The notes below the pieces were generated by a model, which saw only the letters and a list, made by a program, of their open reading frames with translations, was not told the DNA's origin and did not search any database. DNA of 6,986 nt from contig JAJXTA010000073.1 of the NCBI GenBank assembly GCA_021784265.1, positions 1 through 6,986 of the forward strand, in the 5' to 3' direction. The position numbers and the translations under genes are program-made. Shown here one piece after another: positions 1 through 6,531 of this stretch. This DNA comes from a bacterium. GTDB lineage: Bacteria > Verrucomicrobiota > Verrucomicrobiia > Limisphaerales > J093. Within the stretch, counting starts at the first letter, position 1. The number at the start of each line of letters is the position of its first letter.

Positions 1-55
1 TTGTTTTCCGGCTGGTTTGGCGCGCCCCCGGCGCGCCAAACCCGCCGGAAAACAA
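1..55. repeat. Near-perfect 55-bp palindrome (long hairpin)
   Basis: Bases 1-26 pair with 30-55 around a CCC loop at 27-29. Hand pairing gives 25 of 26 complementary pairs, the only mismatch being T13 against C43. Each arm contains an 8-bp self-palindrome, GGCGCGCC, at 19-26 and 30-37. The outer ends are T-rich on the 5' side and A-rich on the 3' side. This is the reverse of the A-stem-T arrangement of an intrinsic terminator, and no T run follows either arm, so a classical terminator is unlikely on either strand. The repeat may continue beyond the left edge. A palindromic interspersed (REP- or MITE-like) element or a protein-binding palindrome are possible readings; neither is shown by the sequence. 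Confidence 0.85.
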
Positions 56-281
56 GAAACTGGGTGGGGTGTCTTTTTACCCAGGGCGGCGGCCTCTGGG
101 GCCTTGCCCTGGGCTACTATCGGGCCGCCCCGCTGGGGCTGCGGGCTTGGCCACGCTATAGCACGTTAGGTGGGAGAGGTGAGCCAGTGGCGCCAGCCTT
201 ACCGAGTCATCGGGAGCAACTCGGAATGGGTAGTGGCACGGAAAGCGGTGCCGAGATCCCCGCCGCCGCTCACCGAGGGGC
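56..281. other. Non-coding region with multiple GC-rich stem-loops
   Basis: No convincing gene lies between the palindrome and the stop codon of the fumarase beta gene. Open frames run through on both strands, but their translations resemble no family I recognise. Local stem-loops are visible: 80-87 with 106-113 (8 bp), 127-131 with 135-139 (5 GC pairs, 3-nt loop), 202-207 with 219-224 (6 bp), and 235-239 with 248-252 (5 bp). None is followed by a T run on the minus strand, so no clear intrinsic terminator for the fumarase operon can be named. The section around 77-140, translated on the plus strand, reads like a TQG...LALGYY...PLGL peptide. I recall this from spurious small proteins in verrucomicrobial and planctomycetal genomes, which suggests a dispersed intergenic element. 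Confidence 0.5.
80..113. repeat. Stem-loop, 8-bp arms
   Basis: CCCAGGGC at 80-87 is exactly complementary to GCCCTGGG at 106-113, with an 18-base GC-rich spacer. An alternative hairpin, 60-65 (CTGGGT) with 79-84 (ACCCAG), uses part of the same left arm, so the two are mutually exclusive. No function can be assigned from the sequence. It lies about 170 bases downstream of the fumarase operon and lacks the T run of an intrinsic terminator. Confidence 0.5.
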
Positions 282-857
282 TCAGAGGCGCTTGGCCAAC
301 TCGGCCTGGCTCGCGGCAAAGACTTCCTTGTGCAGCGATTGGCCGTGGCTGTCCATAGTGACCACCACGGGAAAATGCTCGACCTCCAGCTCCCAGATCG
401 CCTCCGGCGAACCGAACTTCTCCTGGAGATAGACGTTGCGCACGGCCTTGATGCATTCGGCCAGCACTTGCGCCGCCCCTCCCACCGCGTGGAGATAGAC
501 GCACCCATGCTCCTGGCAGGCGGCGAGGGTCCGGTCCCCCATGCCCCCTTTGCCAATGACCCCCCGCAGGCCGAATTGGCGGATGAGCTGGGCCTGGTAC
601 GGCTCCTCGCGGATCGAGGTGGTTGGGCCGGCCGCCATCACTTTCCAACGCCCCTCGGCGTCCTTGATCACCACCGGGCCGCAGTGGTAGAGGATGCCGT
701 CCCGCAGGTTGACCCCGGCCGGCAGTTCACCCCCCTTGTACAGGTACTTGTGGACCGCGTCGCGCCCGGTAAACAGGATGCCGCTGATCTCGACGGCGTC
801 ACCCACGCGGAGGGCGCGCATCTTCTCGTCGGTGAAGGGACTCGTCAGATGAATCAT
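282..857 (-). CDS. Class I fumarate hydratase, beta subunit (C-terminal type)
   Basis: This 191-residue protein is the small subunit of a two-subunit, iron-sulphur fumarase, which reversibly hydrates fumarate to L-malate in the cytoplasmic TCA cycle. Its length suits the stand-alone C-terminal domain of the family. Visible motifs, in order, are GRDAVHK (31-37), HCGPV (58-62), GPTTSIR (77-83), GKGGMGDRT (102-110), YLHAVGGAA (121-129) and MDSHGQSLH (168-176). By spacing, Thr79, Arg83 and Lys103 match the catalytic and substrate-binding Thr, Arg and Lys described for class I fumarases. The start (ATG at 857) lies 24 bp after the stop codon of the alpha gene, so the two are almost certainly co-transcribed. 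No strong Shine-Dalgarno sequence is visible in that gap. L-tartrate dehydratase beta is a related alternative, but the motifs of the alpha partner favour fumarase. Confidence 0.93.
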   Translation of the reverse strand: MIHLTSPFTDEKMRALRVGDAVEISGILFTGRDAVHKYLYKGGELPAGVNLRDGILYHCGPVVIKDAEGRWKVMAAGPTTSIREEPYQAQLIRQFGLRGVIGKGGMGDRTLAACQEHGCVYLHAVGGAAQVLAECIKAVRNVYLQEKFGSPEAIWELEVEHFPVVVTMDSHGQSLHKEVFAASQAELAKRL

Positions 858-881
858 AAGAATCAGGACCGCGTGCGGCGG

Positions 882-1760
882 TTAGTAGAGCCAGGTCTGG
901 AGCCGGCCCTCGGAATCGAGGGTGACCCCCTGGCGCCGGAAGGCCCAGCACATGTAACTGATGCTCACAAAGAACGAGGCCGGCAGCCGGTTCAAGACCC
1001 CGATCTTCACCCCGAGCAGCGTGGTCCGGCCCCCAAAACCCATCGGGCCGATGCCCAGCTCGTTGGCTGTGCGCAAAACCTCCTGTTCCAGTTGGTCCAG
1101 GCTGGGGTTGGGGTTGCGGTCCGCGAGCAGGCGCAGGAATTGTTCCTTCGAGTGTTCGTAGCTGGTGGCGCGGTCGCCTCCGATGCACACCCCCAGGATT
1201 CCCGGGCCGCACCCTTTGCCCTGCGCCTGGAGCACCGCGTCCAGGATCACCTTCCGGCAGCCCTCGAGGTCCCGATCCGCCTTCAGCTTCTCGTGGGGCA
1301 GGGAGTACTGCGCCCCCACGTTCTCACAGCCACCCCCCTTGAGCACCAACCGCACCGTCACTTGCGGCTCCCGGTGTTGGTGAAAATGAAACGTCGGCGC
1401 CCCGGGGCCGACATTGGTGCCGTCGTTCACCCCCGTGAGGGAATCGACCGAATTCTGGCGCAAGTACCCCTTGCGGGTCGCCTCCCGCACCGCCCCGCGG
1501 GCGGCATCGGCAAAGGCGGCCTGGTCGAACCCCACCGGGACCCGCAAATAGAAGAGGATGCTGCCGGTATCCTGGCAGATGGGCTGGGACTTCCGCTTGG
1601 CCAGGGCGATGTTGCGGTCGATGATCGCCAGGGCCGCTTGGGCGATGGTCCCCCGCTTTTCCCGTTCCAGGGCGGCGAGGATGGCATGCTGCACGTCCGC
1701 CGGGATTTCGGCGGAGGTGCGGCGAATCAGTTCGAGCAAGGAATCCGGCAGCGCATTCAT
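882..1760 (-). CDS. Class I fumarate hydratase, alpha subunit (Fe-S cluster binding)
   Basis: This 292-residue protein is the N-terminal-type subunit that holds the catalytic [4Fe-4S] cluster and works with the beta subunit encoded just downstream. The likely cluster ligands are Cys62 in the ICQDTG motif, Cys184 in GKGCGPG and Cys271 in SYMCWAFRR. Their spacing of about 122 and 87 residues is close to that in single-chain class I fumarases. Asp64 of the CQDTG motif matches the proposed catalytic acid. Other family motifs are NDGTNVGPGAP (112-122), KGGGCENVG (141-149), GVCIGGDRATSYE (190-202) and GFGGRTTLLGVKIG (241-254). The DRATSYE and TTLLGVK signatures point to fumarase rather than tartrate dehydratase. 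Extra cysteines at 145, 168 and 192 are noted; 145 is a position where I would expect Ser. The start is ATG at 1760, with only a weak ribosome binding site but a good promoter upstream. Confidence 0.94.
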   Translation of the reverse strand: MNALPDSLLELIRRTSAEIPADVQHAILAALEREKRGTIAQAALAIIDRNIALAKRKSQPICQDTGSILFYLRVPVGFDQAAFADAARGAVREATRKGYLRQNSVDSLTGVNDGTNVGPGAPTFHFHQHREPQVTVRLVLKGGGCENVGAQYSLPHEKLKADRDLEGCRKVILDAVLQAQGKGCGPGILGVCIGGDRATSYEHSKEQFLRLLADRNPNPSLDQLEQEVLRTANELGIGPMGFGGRTTLLGVKIGVLNRLPASFFVSISYMCWAFRRQGVTLDSEGRLQTWLY

Positions 1761-1809
1761 GGCCTAAGCAATCTCAACCCGTTAACCAAGGTTTCCCAAA
1801 ACCAGGGGT

Positions 1810-1838
1810 AATCTAATGATCCCCGCCACGGCTGTCAA
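1810..1838 (-). promoter_or_regulatory. Sigma-70-like promoter of the fumarase operon
   Basis: On the minus strand, a perfect -35 box TTGACA (plus-strand 1833-1838) is followed after exactly 17 bases by TAGATT (1810-1815). TAGATT matches the -10 consensus TATAAT at four of six positions, including the key T1, A2 and T6. The predicted transcript start is near 1803, leaving an untranslated leader of about 43 bases before the alpha-subunit ATG at 1760. The box stands out because the flanking sequence is very GC-rich. Confidence 0.6.
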
Positions 1839-1840
1839 AC

Positions 1841-1872
1841 CCGCCCTCTCGTCCGGCCCACCGGGGGGGCGG
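1841..1872. repeat. GC-rich stem-loop in the divergent intergenic region
   Basis: CCGCCC at 1841-1846 can pair with GGGCGG at 1867-1872. The loop holds CCGG elements, and a run of GGC triplets follows (1867-1880). It lies between the fumarase promoter and the divergent plus-strand gene. With no T run it is not a terminator. It may simply reflect local base composition. No sigma-70-like promoter for the plus-strand gene could be picked out around it. Confidence 0.3.
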
Positions 1873-1935
1873 CGGCGGCGCCGTTTCCCCACCTGACTGA
1901 TTGAATAAAGTAGCTCGGTCTATGTCGAAGAGGGA

Positions 1936-4602
1936 ATGCGCGCCACCAATCATCTCGGGCTCGAACTCTGTCGCTGGCTGCCGCGGCTGGCCGCCTGGGT
2001 CGGTCTGCTGGCCGGCTTGGGCCTCACCGCCGCCGCCGCCCCGCTGGTCCTGCAAAAGGGCGATCATATCTGCCTCCTCGGCAACACCCTCGCCGAGCGG
2101 ATGCAGAACGACGGCTGGCTGGAGACCCTCATCCAGGCCCAGTACCCCCAGGACGAACTCCGGTTCCGGAACCTCGGCTTTTCCGGCGACGAGGTCAACC
2201 TGCGGCTGCGGTCGGAGAACTTTGGCACGCCGGACGAGCACCTGACCAAGGAGAAGGCGGATGTGATCCTGGCCTTCTTCGGTTTCAACGAGGCCTTTGG
2301 CGGGCCGGCAGCCCTGCCGGCGTTCGAGGCCCATCTCGAACACTTCATCCAGGACACCCTCCACCAGCACTACAACGGCAAAACGCCCCCGCGCTTGGTG
2401 CTCTTCACCCCGATCGCCCACGAGAACCTCCATGACCCGAACCTCCCGGACGGGAGCGCCGACAACCAGAACCTCGCCCTCTACGCCGCGGCCATGCAGG
2501 CGGTGGCCTACTCGAACGGTGTCCCCTGCGTGGACCTGTTCAAGGCGTCCCAAGCCCTCTACGCCCAGGCGGCCCAGCCCCTCACGTTCAACGGCGTCCA
2601 CCTCACCGCCTACGGCGACCAGCAGCTCGCGCCGGTGATCGTCCGGGCCTTGTTCGGGACCGCCCCGGACCCCGCCGCCGACGCCGCCCGGTTGGAGAAA
2701 ATCCGCGCCGCGGTCCTGGACAAGAATTTCTATTGGTTTAACCGCTACCGGACCGTGGACGGTTACAACGTTTTTGGCGGGCGTTCGCAGCTCAAGTACG
2801 TGGACGGGATCAGCAACTGGGACGTGCTCCAGCGGGAAATGGAGGTGCTGGACGTGATGACGGCCAACCGGGACCGGCGCATCTGGGCGGTCGCCCAAGG
2901 GCATGACCTCGTGGTCGATGACAGCAACACGCCCCCCTTCATCCCGGTCAAGTCCAACCACAGCGGGCCCGGGCCCGGCGGCGCCTGGAGCTTCCTGGAC
3001 CCCGTCGAAGCCATCGGCCACATGAAAACCGCCCCCGACCTGAAGGTGAACCTCTTCGCCTCGGAGAAGGAGTTCCCCGACCTGGCCAAGCCGGTCCAGA
3101 TGGCGTGGGACACCAAAGGCCGGCTCTGGGTGGCCGTCATGCCCTCCTACCCCCATTGGAAGCCCAAGGACGAACTCAACGACAAGGTGCTCATCTTCGA
3201 GGACACTGATGGCGACGGCAAAGCCGACAAATGCACCGTGTTCGCCGACCACCTGAACATCCCCACGGGCCTGGAGTTCTACAACAACGGCCTGCTCCTG
3301 GCCCAGGCCCCGTACATGATGTACATGAAGGACACCAATGGGGATGATCACGTCGATTTCATGGAGCGGGTCCTGGGCGGCATTGATTCCGCCGACACCC
3401 ATCACACCGAGAACAGCTTCGTCCTGGACCCCGGCGGCGCCCTTTACTACCAAGAGGGGGTCTTCCTCCACACCTCGGTCGAAAGCCCCTATGGCCTGAC
3501 CCGCAACATCAACGCCGGGGTCTATCGCTACGAGCCGCGGACGCAGAAGTTCGAAACCTACGTGGCCTACAACTTCGCCAACCCCCACGGCCATGCCTTC
3601 GACCGCTGGGGCCAAGACATTGTCACCGACGGCACCGGCGCCGAGCCGTATTGGGGGACCTGTTTTTCCGGGCGGGTCTATTTCCCCCACAAGCACAAGC
3701 ATCCGCCCAAAGTGTATAACCAACGCACCCGGCCCTGTCCCGGCACGGAGATCCTCTCCAGCCGCCACTTCCCCGAGGAGATGCAGGGCAACTTCCTCGT
3801 GGCCAACGTCATCGGGTTTCAGGGCATTCTCCAGTACCACCTTACCGACCAGGGCGCCGGCATCGCCGGCCACGAGGTCACCCCCATCGTCCAGTCCGAC
3901 GATCCCAACTTCCGCCCGGTGGACATCAAGATCGGCCCCGACGGCGCCATCTACTTTCTTGATTGGCAGAATCCCATCATCGGCCACATGCAGCATCACT
4001 TGCGCGATCCCAGCCGCGACCATACCCACGGCCGGATTTACCGCGTCACCTATCCCAGCCGCCCCTTGCTCAAGCCGCTCCCCATCGCCGGCCAGCCTAT
4101 CCCGGCGTTGCTGAACCTGCTCAAGGAACCCGAGGACCGCGTCCGGTCCCGGGCCAAGATTGAACTGGGCGGCCGCGACACCGCCGCGGTCATGGCCGCC
4201 CTCGGGCCGTGGATCGCCAGCCTGGACCCGAAGGACCCGGATTACGAACATCAGATGATGGAGGCTCTCTGGGTCCACCAGTATCATAACGTGGTGGACG
4301 CGTCCCTGCTCAAGCGGATGCTCCGTTCCCCGGACTTCCACGCCCGAGCCGCCGCCACCCGCGTGCTCTGCTACTGGCGCGACCGCGTGCCCGATCCCCT
4401 GGGCCTGCTCAAAGTTCAGGCCAACGACGACCATCCGCGGGTGCGCCTGGAGGCGGTGCGGGCCTGCAGCTTCTTCACCACCCCCCAGGCGGCCGAGATC
4501 GCCCTCGAGGTGCTCAACCATCCCATGGACGATTACCTCAAGTACACCCTCGACGAGACCATGAACACGCTGGACCCGTTCCTCAAACGGGCAAGCCGCT
4601 GA
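1936..4602 (+). CDS. PVC-type putative membrane-bound dehydrogenase with SGNH-like domain, propeller and HEAT-like repeats (haem domain absent)
   Basis: This 888-residue exported protein starts at ATG 1936, the first start codon after an in-frame stop at 1906. The GAGGG before it is unusually close (about 2 bases). Residues 1-35 form a Sec-type signal peptide (hydrophobic 18-33, Ala-rich cleavage site). Residues about 38-240 are SGNH/GDSL-like, but block I reads GNTL (Thr51 at the nucleophile position) and block V reads NGVH (Asn219 for Asp, His222 kept), so esterase activity is doubtful. A conserved PVC linker (264-340) follows. Residues about 365-705 match the 'membrane-bound dehydrogenase' beta-propeller family related to sugar dehydrogenases, with two Ca-binding-type loops (423-434 and 466-477). 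Residues about 720-886 look like HEAT helices. There is no CxxCH in the protein, although relatives usually carry one C-terminally; here it lies in the next gene, 4 bp downstream. Substrate and cofactor are unknown. Confidence 0.88.
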   Translation: MRATNHLGLELCRWLPRLAAWVGLLAGLGLTAAAAPLVLQKGDHICLLGNTLAERMQNDGWLETLIQAQYPQDELRFRNLGFSGDEVNLRLRSENFGTPDEHLTKEKADVILAFFGFNEAFGGPAALPAFEAHLEHFIQDTLHQHYNGKTPPRLVLFTPIAHENLHDPNLPDGSADNQNLALYAAAMQAVAYSNGVPCVDLFKASQALYAQAAQPLTFNGVHLTAYGDQQLAPVIVRALFGTAPDPAADAARLEKIRAAVLDKNFYWFNRYRTVDGYNVFGGRSQLKYVDGISNWDVLQREMEVLDVMTANRDRRIWAVAQGHDLVVDDSNTPPFIPVKSNHSGPGPGGAWSFLDPVEAIGHMKTAPDLKVNLFASEKEFPDLAKPVQMAWDTKGRLWVAVMPSYPHWKPKDELNDKVLIFEDTDGDGKADKCTVFADHLNIPTGLEFYNNGLLLAQAPYMMYMKDTNGDDHVDFMERVLGGIDSADTHHTENSFVLDPGGALYYQEGVFLHTSVESPYGLTRNINAGVYRYEPRTQKFETYVAYNFANPHGHAFDRWGQDIVTDGTGAEPYWGTCFSGRVYFPHKHKHPPKVYNQRTRPCPGTEILSSRHFPEEMQGNFLVANVIGFQGILQYHLTDQGAGIAGHEVTPIVQSDDPNFRPVDIKIGPDGAIYFLDWQNPIIGHMQHHLRDPSRDHTHGRIYRVTYPSRPLLKPLPIAGQPIPALLNLLKEPEDRVRSRAKIELGGRDTAAVMAALGPWIASLDPKDPDYEHQMMEALWVHQYHNVVDASLLKRMLRSPDFHARAAATRVLCYWRDRVPDPLGLLKVQANDDHPRVRLEAVRACSFFTTPQAAEIALEVLNHPMDDYLKYTLDETMNTLDPFLKRASR

Positions 4603-4606
4603 GCCG

Positions 4607-6523
4607 ATGGATGGTGGCGCCCGGATGCCCCGCCGGCGGTGGTGCCGGCGCTTGACCCGGTGGGGCGCGGTCGTGGGTTGGGGATTGCTGGCGATGGCGC
4701 AAGACGCGCCCTCAACGCCCGCCGCGCCCGGCTTCTTCCTGCCCGCCAACCCCGTCGCCGCCGCCTATGTGCTCGGGCGGCTGAGCAACAAGGAACTTAT
4801 CGCAGCCCCGCGGGGCGAGTTTGTTTACACGGCCCTGCTCGAGCGGGCCGGGCTCGAACGCAAATACCGGCTCGAGGCCCTCGAGGGCTTGGCCAAACTC
4901 CGCCACAGCACCGGCTTGGCCCAACTCCTGGCGGGGTTAACCGATCTGGATAAGAAGGGCGAGACCGGCACCAACGTCGTCCGCGAGTTGGGCGGCCTGC
5001 TGCTCCAGGCCAAACCGGAGGAGTTAGCCGCGCAACGGCCCGTCCTCGAGACGCTGGCCACCGAGGCCCAACTGCCTCTCACCCGGGAGCTGGCCGACGC
5101 CGGGCTGCTCACCGCCGGCCTGCCGATCGACCAGCTCTGGCAGCGCGCGGCGGCGCGCCCCGAACAACTGGCTGATCTGGTGCGCGCCATCCCCTGGCTC
5201 CGTCCGCCGGCGCAACGCGCCCCGTTCTATCCCCGCCTCGAGCCCTTGCTCCGCCAACCCGACCCCGCCGAGCTGCGGCAGGCCGCCATGCTGACGCTCG
5301 TCACCATCCCCGGCCATGACACCGCCACCTTCGCGGCCTTGGCCGCTCTGGCTCAAGCCGGCGCCGAGCGCGCCACAGCCATCAACGCCCTCGAGCGCAT
5401 CCCCAAGTCGAGCTGGCCTACGAACAATCTCGCGCCGCTCCTCGCCAGCCTGGTGCAATACCTCCAACAACTCCCGCCCAGCGCGCGCACCGAGACGGAC
5501 GGGCTGGAGGCTTTTCAATGCGCGAACGACCTGGCCGCCCGCCTGCCTCTGGACCAAGCCCGAGCCGCGACGCGGACCCTGCGCGCGCTCGGGGTGCGCG
5601 TCGAGGTGTTGCACACCGTGTACGAGCAAATGCGCTACGACCGCCAACTGCTGGTGGCCGAGGCCGGCCAACCGCTGGTGGTGATCCTCGAGAATGACGA
5701 CGCCATGCCCCATAACCTCACCATCGTCACCCCTGGGGCGCTGGAGGAGATTGGGACCACCGCCGAAAAAATGGCGCCTGAGCCCGATGCCCAGGGCCGG
5801 CTCTATGTGCCGGCCTCCCCGAAGGTCTTGGCCGCCACCCGCATGCTCGATCCGGGCCAAACCGCCAAACTGAGCCTCGAGGCCCCCGCCCAGCCCGGCG
5901 ACTACCAGTACCTGTGCACCTACCCCGGCCATTCGCGGCGGATGACCGGCACGCTCGCCGTGGTCAAAGACGTGGAGGCCTACCTCGCCAGCCAAGCCAC
6001 CAACGCCCAGCCTAAGCTCACCGAATGGACACTGGCCGCACTGGCCCCAGACCTGGCGAAAGTGGGTTACGGCCGCGACCTCGAGGACGGCCGGACGCTC
6101 TTCACCAAGCTCGGGTGCGCCCAGTGCCACCGCATCAACGGCCTAGGCAACCTCTACGGGCCGGACCTCACGGAGGTCTTCACCCGGTGGAACCACGATC
6201 ACGCCCAGCTCCTGGACCAAATCCTCGAACCCTCCAAAGTCATCGCCGACCGCTACCGCAACTACGAGTTCGAGTTGAAGAACGGCGATTCCCTCACCGG
6301 CATGATCCTCAAGGAAGACGCCGACACCCTGACCATCCAGACCGGCCCCGCCGACAACCTGATCCAGACCGTCAAGAAGAGCGATCTCGCCGAACGCCAG
6401 CCCCAAAAGTCTTCCGTCATGCCGCTGGGCCTGCTCAACCTCCTGGACAAGAACCAAATCTTCGATCTGCTCGCCTTCCTGGAGGCCGGCGGCAACCTCG
6501 CCGCCCACGTCCACCATCCTTGA
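4607..6523 (+). CDS. HEAT-like / azurin-like cupredoxin / PVC-type haem-binding cytochrome c protein
   Basis: This 638-residue exported electron-transfer protein lies 4 bp after its partner, so the two are probably translationally coupled. ATG 4607 and ATG 4625 (residue 7) are both possible starts; the second gives a more usual signal peptide: an Arg-rich stretch (9-18), a hydrophobic core (19-30) and AMA cleavage after Ala31. Residues about 45-330 are alpha-helical, HEAT-like, and resemble the segment that follows the propeller in full-length PVC proteins. Residues about 335-455 are an azurin/plastocyanin domain with all type 1 copper ligands: His369, Cys437, His442 and Met446. The Cys-X4-His-X3-Met spacing is that of azurin. 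Residues about 490-630 are the PVC-type cytochrome c domain with CAQCH (504-508) and Met605 as the probable sixth haem ligand. Inference: it accepts electrons from the upstream propeller protein in the periplasm. The natural redox partner is unknown. Confidence 0.9.
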   Translation: MDGGARMPRRRWCRRLTRWGAVVGWGLLAMAQDAPSTPAAPGFFLPANPVAAAYVLGRLSNKELIAAPRGEFVYTALLERAGLERKYRLEALEGLAKLRHSTGLAQLLAGLTDLDKKGETGTNVVRELGGLLLQAKPEELAAQRPVLETLATEAQLPLTRELADAGLLTAGLPIDQLWQRAAARPEQLADLVRAIPWLRPPAQRAPFYPRLEPLLRQPDPAELRQAAMLTLVTIPGHDTATFAALAALAQAGAERATAINALERIPKSSWPTNNLAPLLASLVQYLQQLPPSARTETDGLEAFQCANDLAARLPLDQARAATRTLRALGVRVEVLHTVYEQMRYDRQLLVAEAGQPLVVILENDDAMPHNLTIVTPGALEEIGTTAEKMAPEPDAQGRLYVPASPKVLAATRMLDPGQTAKLSLEAPAQPGDYQYLCTYPGHSRRMTGTLAVVKDVEAYLASQATNAQPKLTEWTLAALAPDLAKVGYGRDLEDGRTLFTKLGCAQCHRINGLGNLYGPDLTEVFTRWNHDHAQLLDQILEPSKVIADRYRNYEFELKNGDSLTGMILKEDADTLTIQTGPADNLIQTVKKSDLAERQPQKSSVMPLGLLNLLDKNQIFDLLAFLEAGGNLAAHVHHP

Positions 6524-6531
6524 GGTGGCGC

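Noticed and set aside
1..55. Palindrome as an intrinsic terminator
   Set aside because: No T run follows the stem on either strand, and the T-rich and A-rich ends are in the wrong order.
1..432. A 143-codon plus-strand open frame from the left edge
   Set aside because: It spans the palindrome and overlaps the fumarase beta gene on the opposite strand; its translation matches no family and includes the repeat-like peptide discussed above.
330..1811. A 493-codon plus-strand open frame covering the fumarase operon
   Set aside because: It runs antisense to two clearly recognisable fumarase subunits and its translation is rich in His, Arg, Pro and Leu with no known motifs.
1893..1924. Possible promoter for the plus-strand pair around TTGAAT (1901-1906)
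   Set aside because: No -10 box lies at a suitable distance; the nearest candidate (TCTATG, 1919-1924) leaves only a 12-base spacer.
1813..4749. A 978-codon open frame on the minus strand, antisense to the dehydrogenase gene
   Set aside because: Its translation is low-complexity, rich in Gly, Val, Glu and Ala, with no recognisable family. It is the expected shadow of a GC-rich gene whose codons end in G or C. The plus-strand protein has clear domains throughout.
5024..6130. A 368-codon minus-strand open frame antisense to the cytochrome gene
   Set aside because: The plus strand here encodes intact copper and haem motifs; the antisense translation has no domain.
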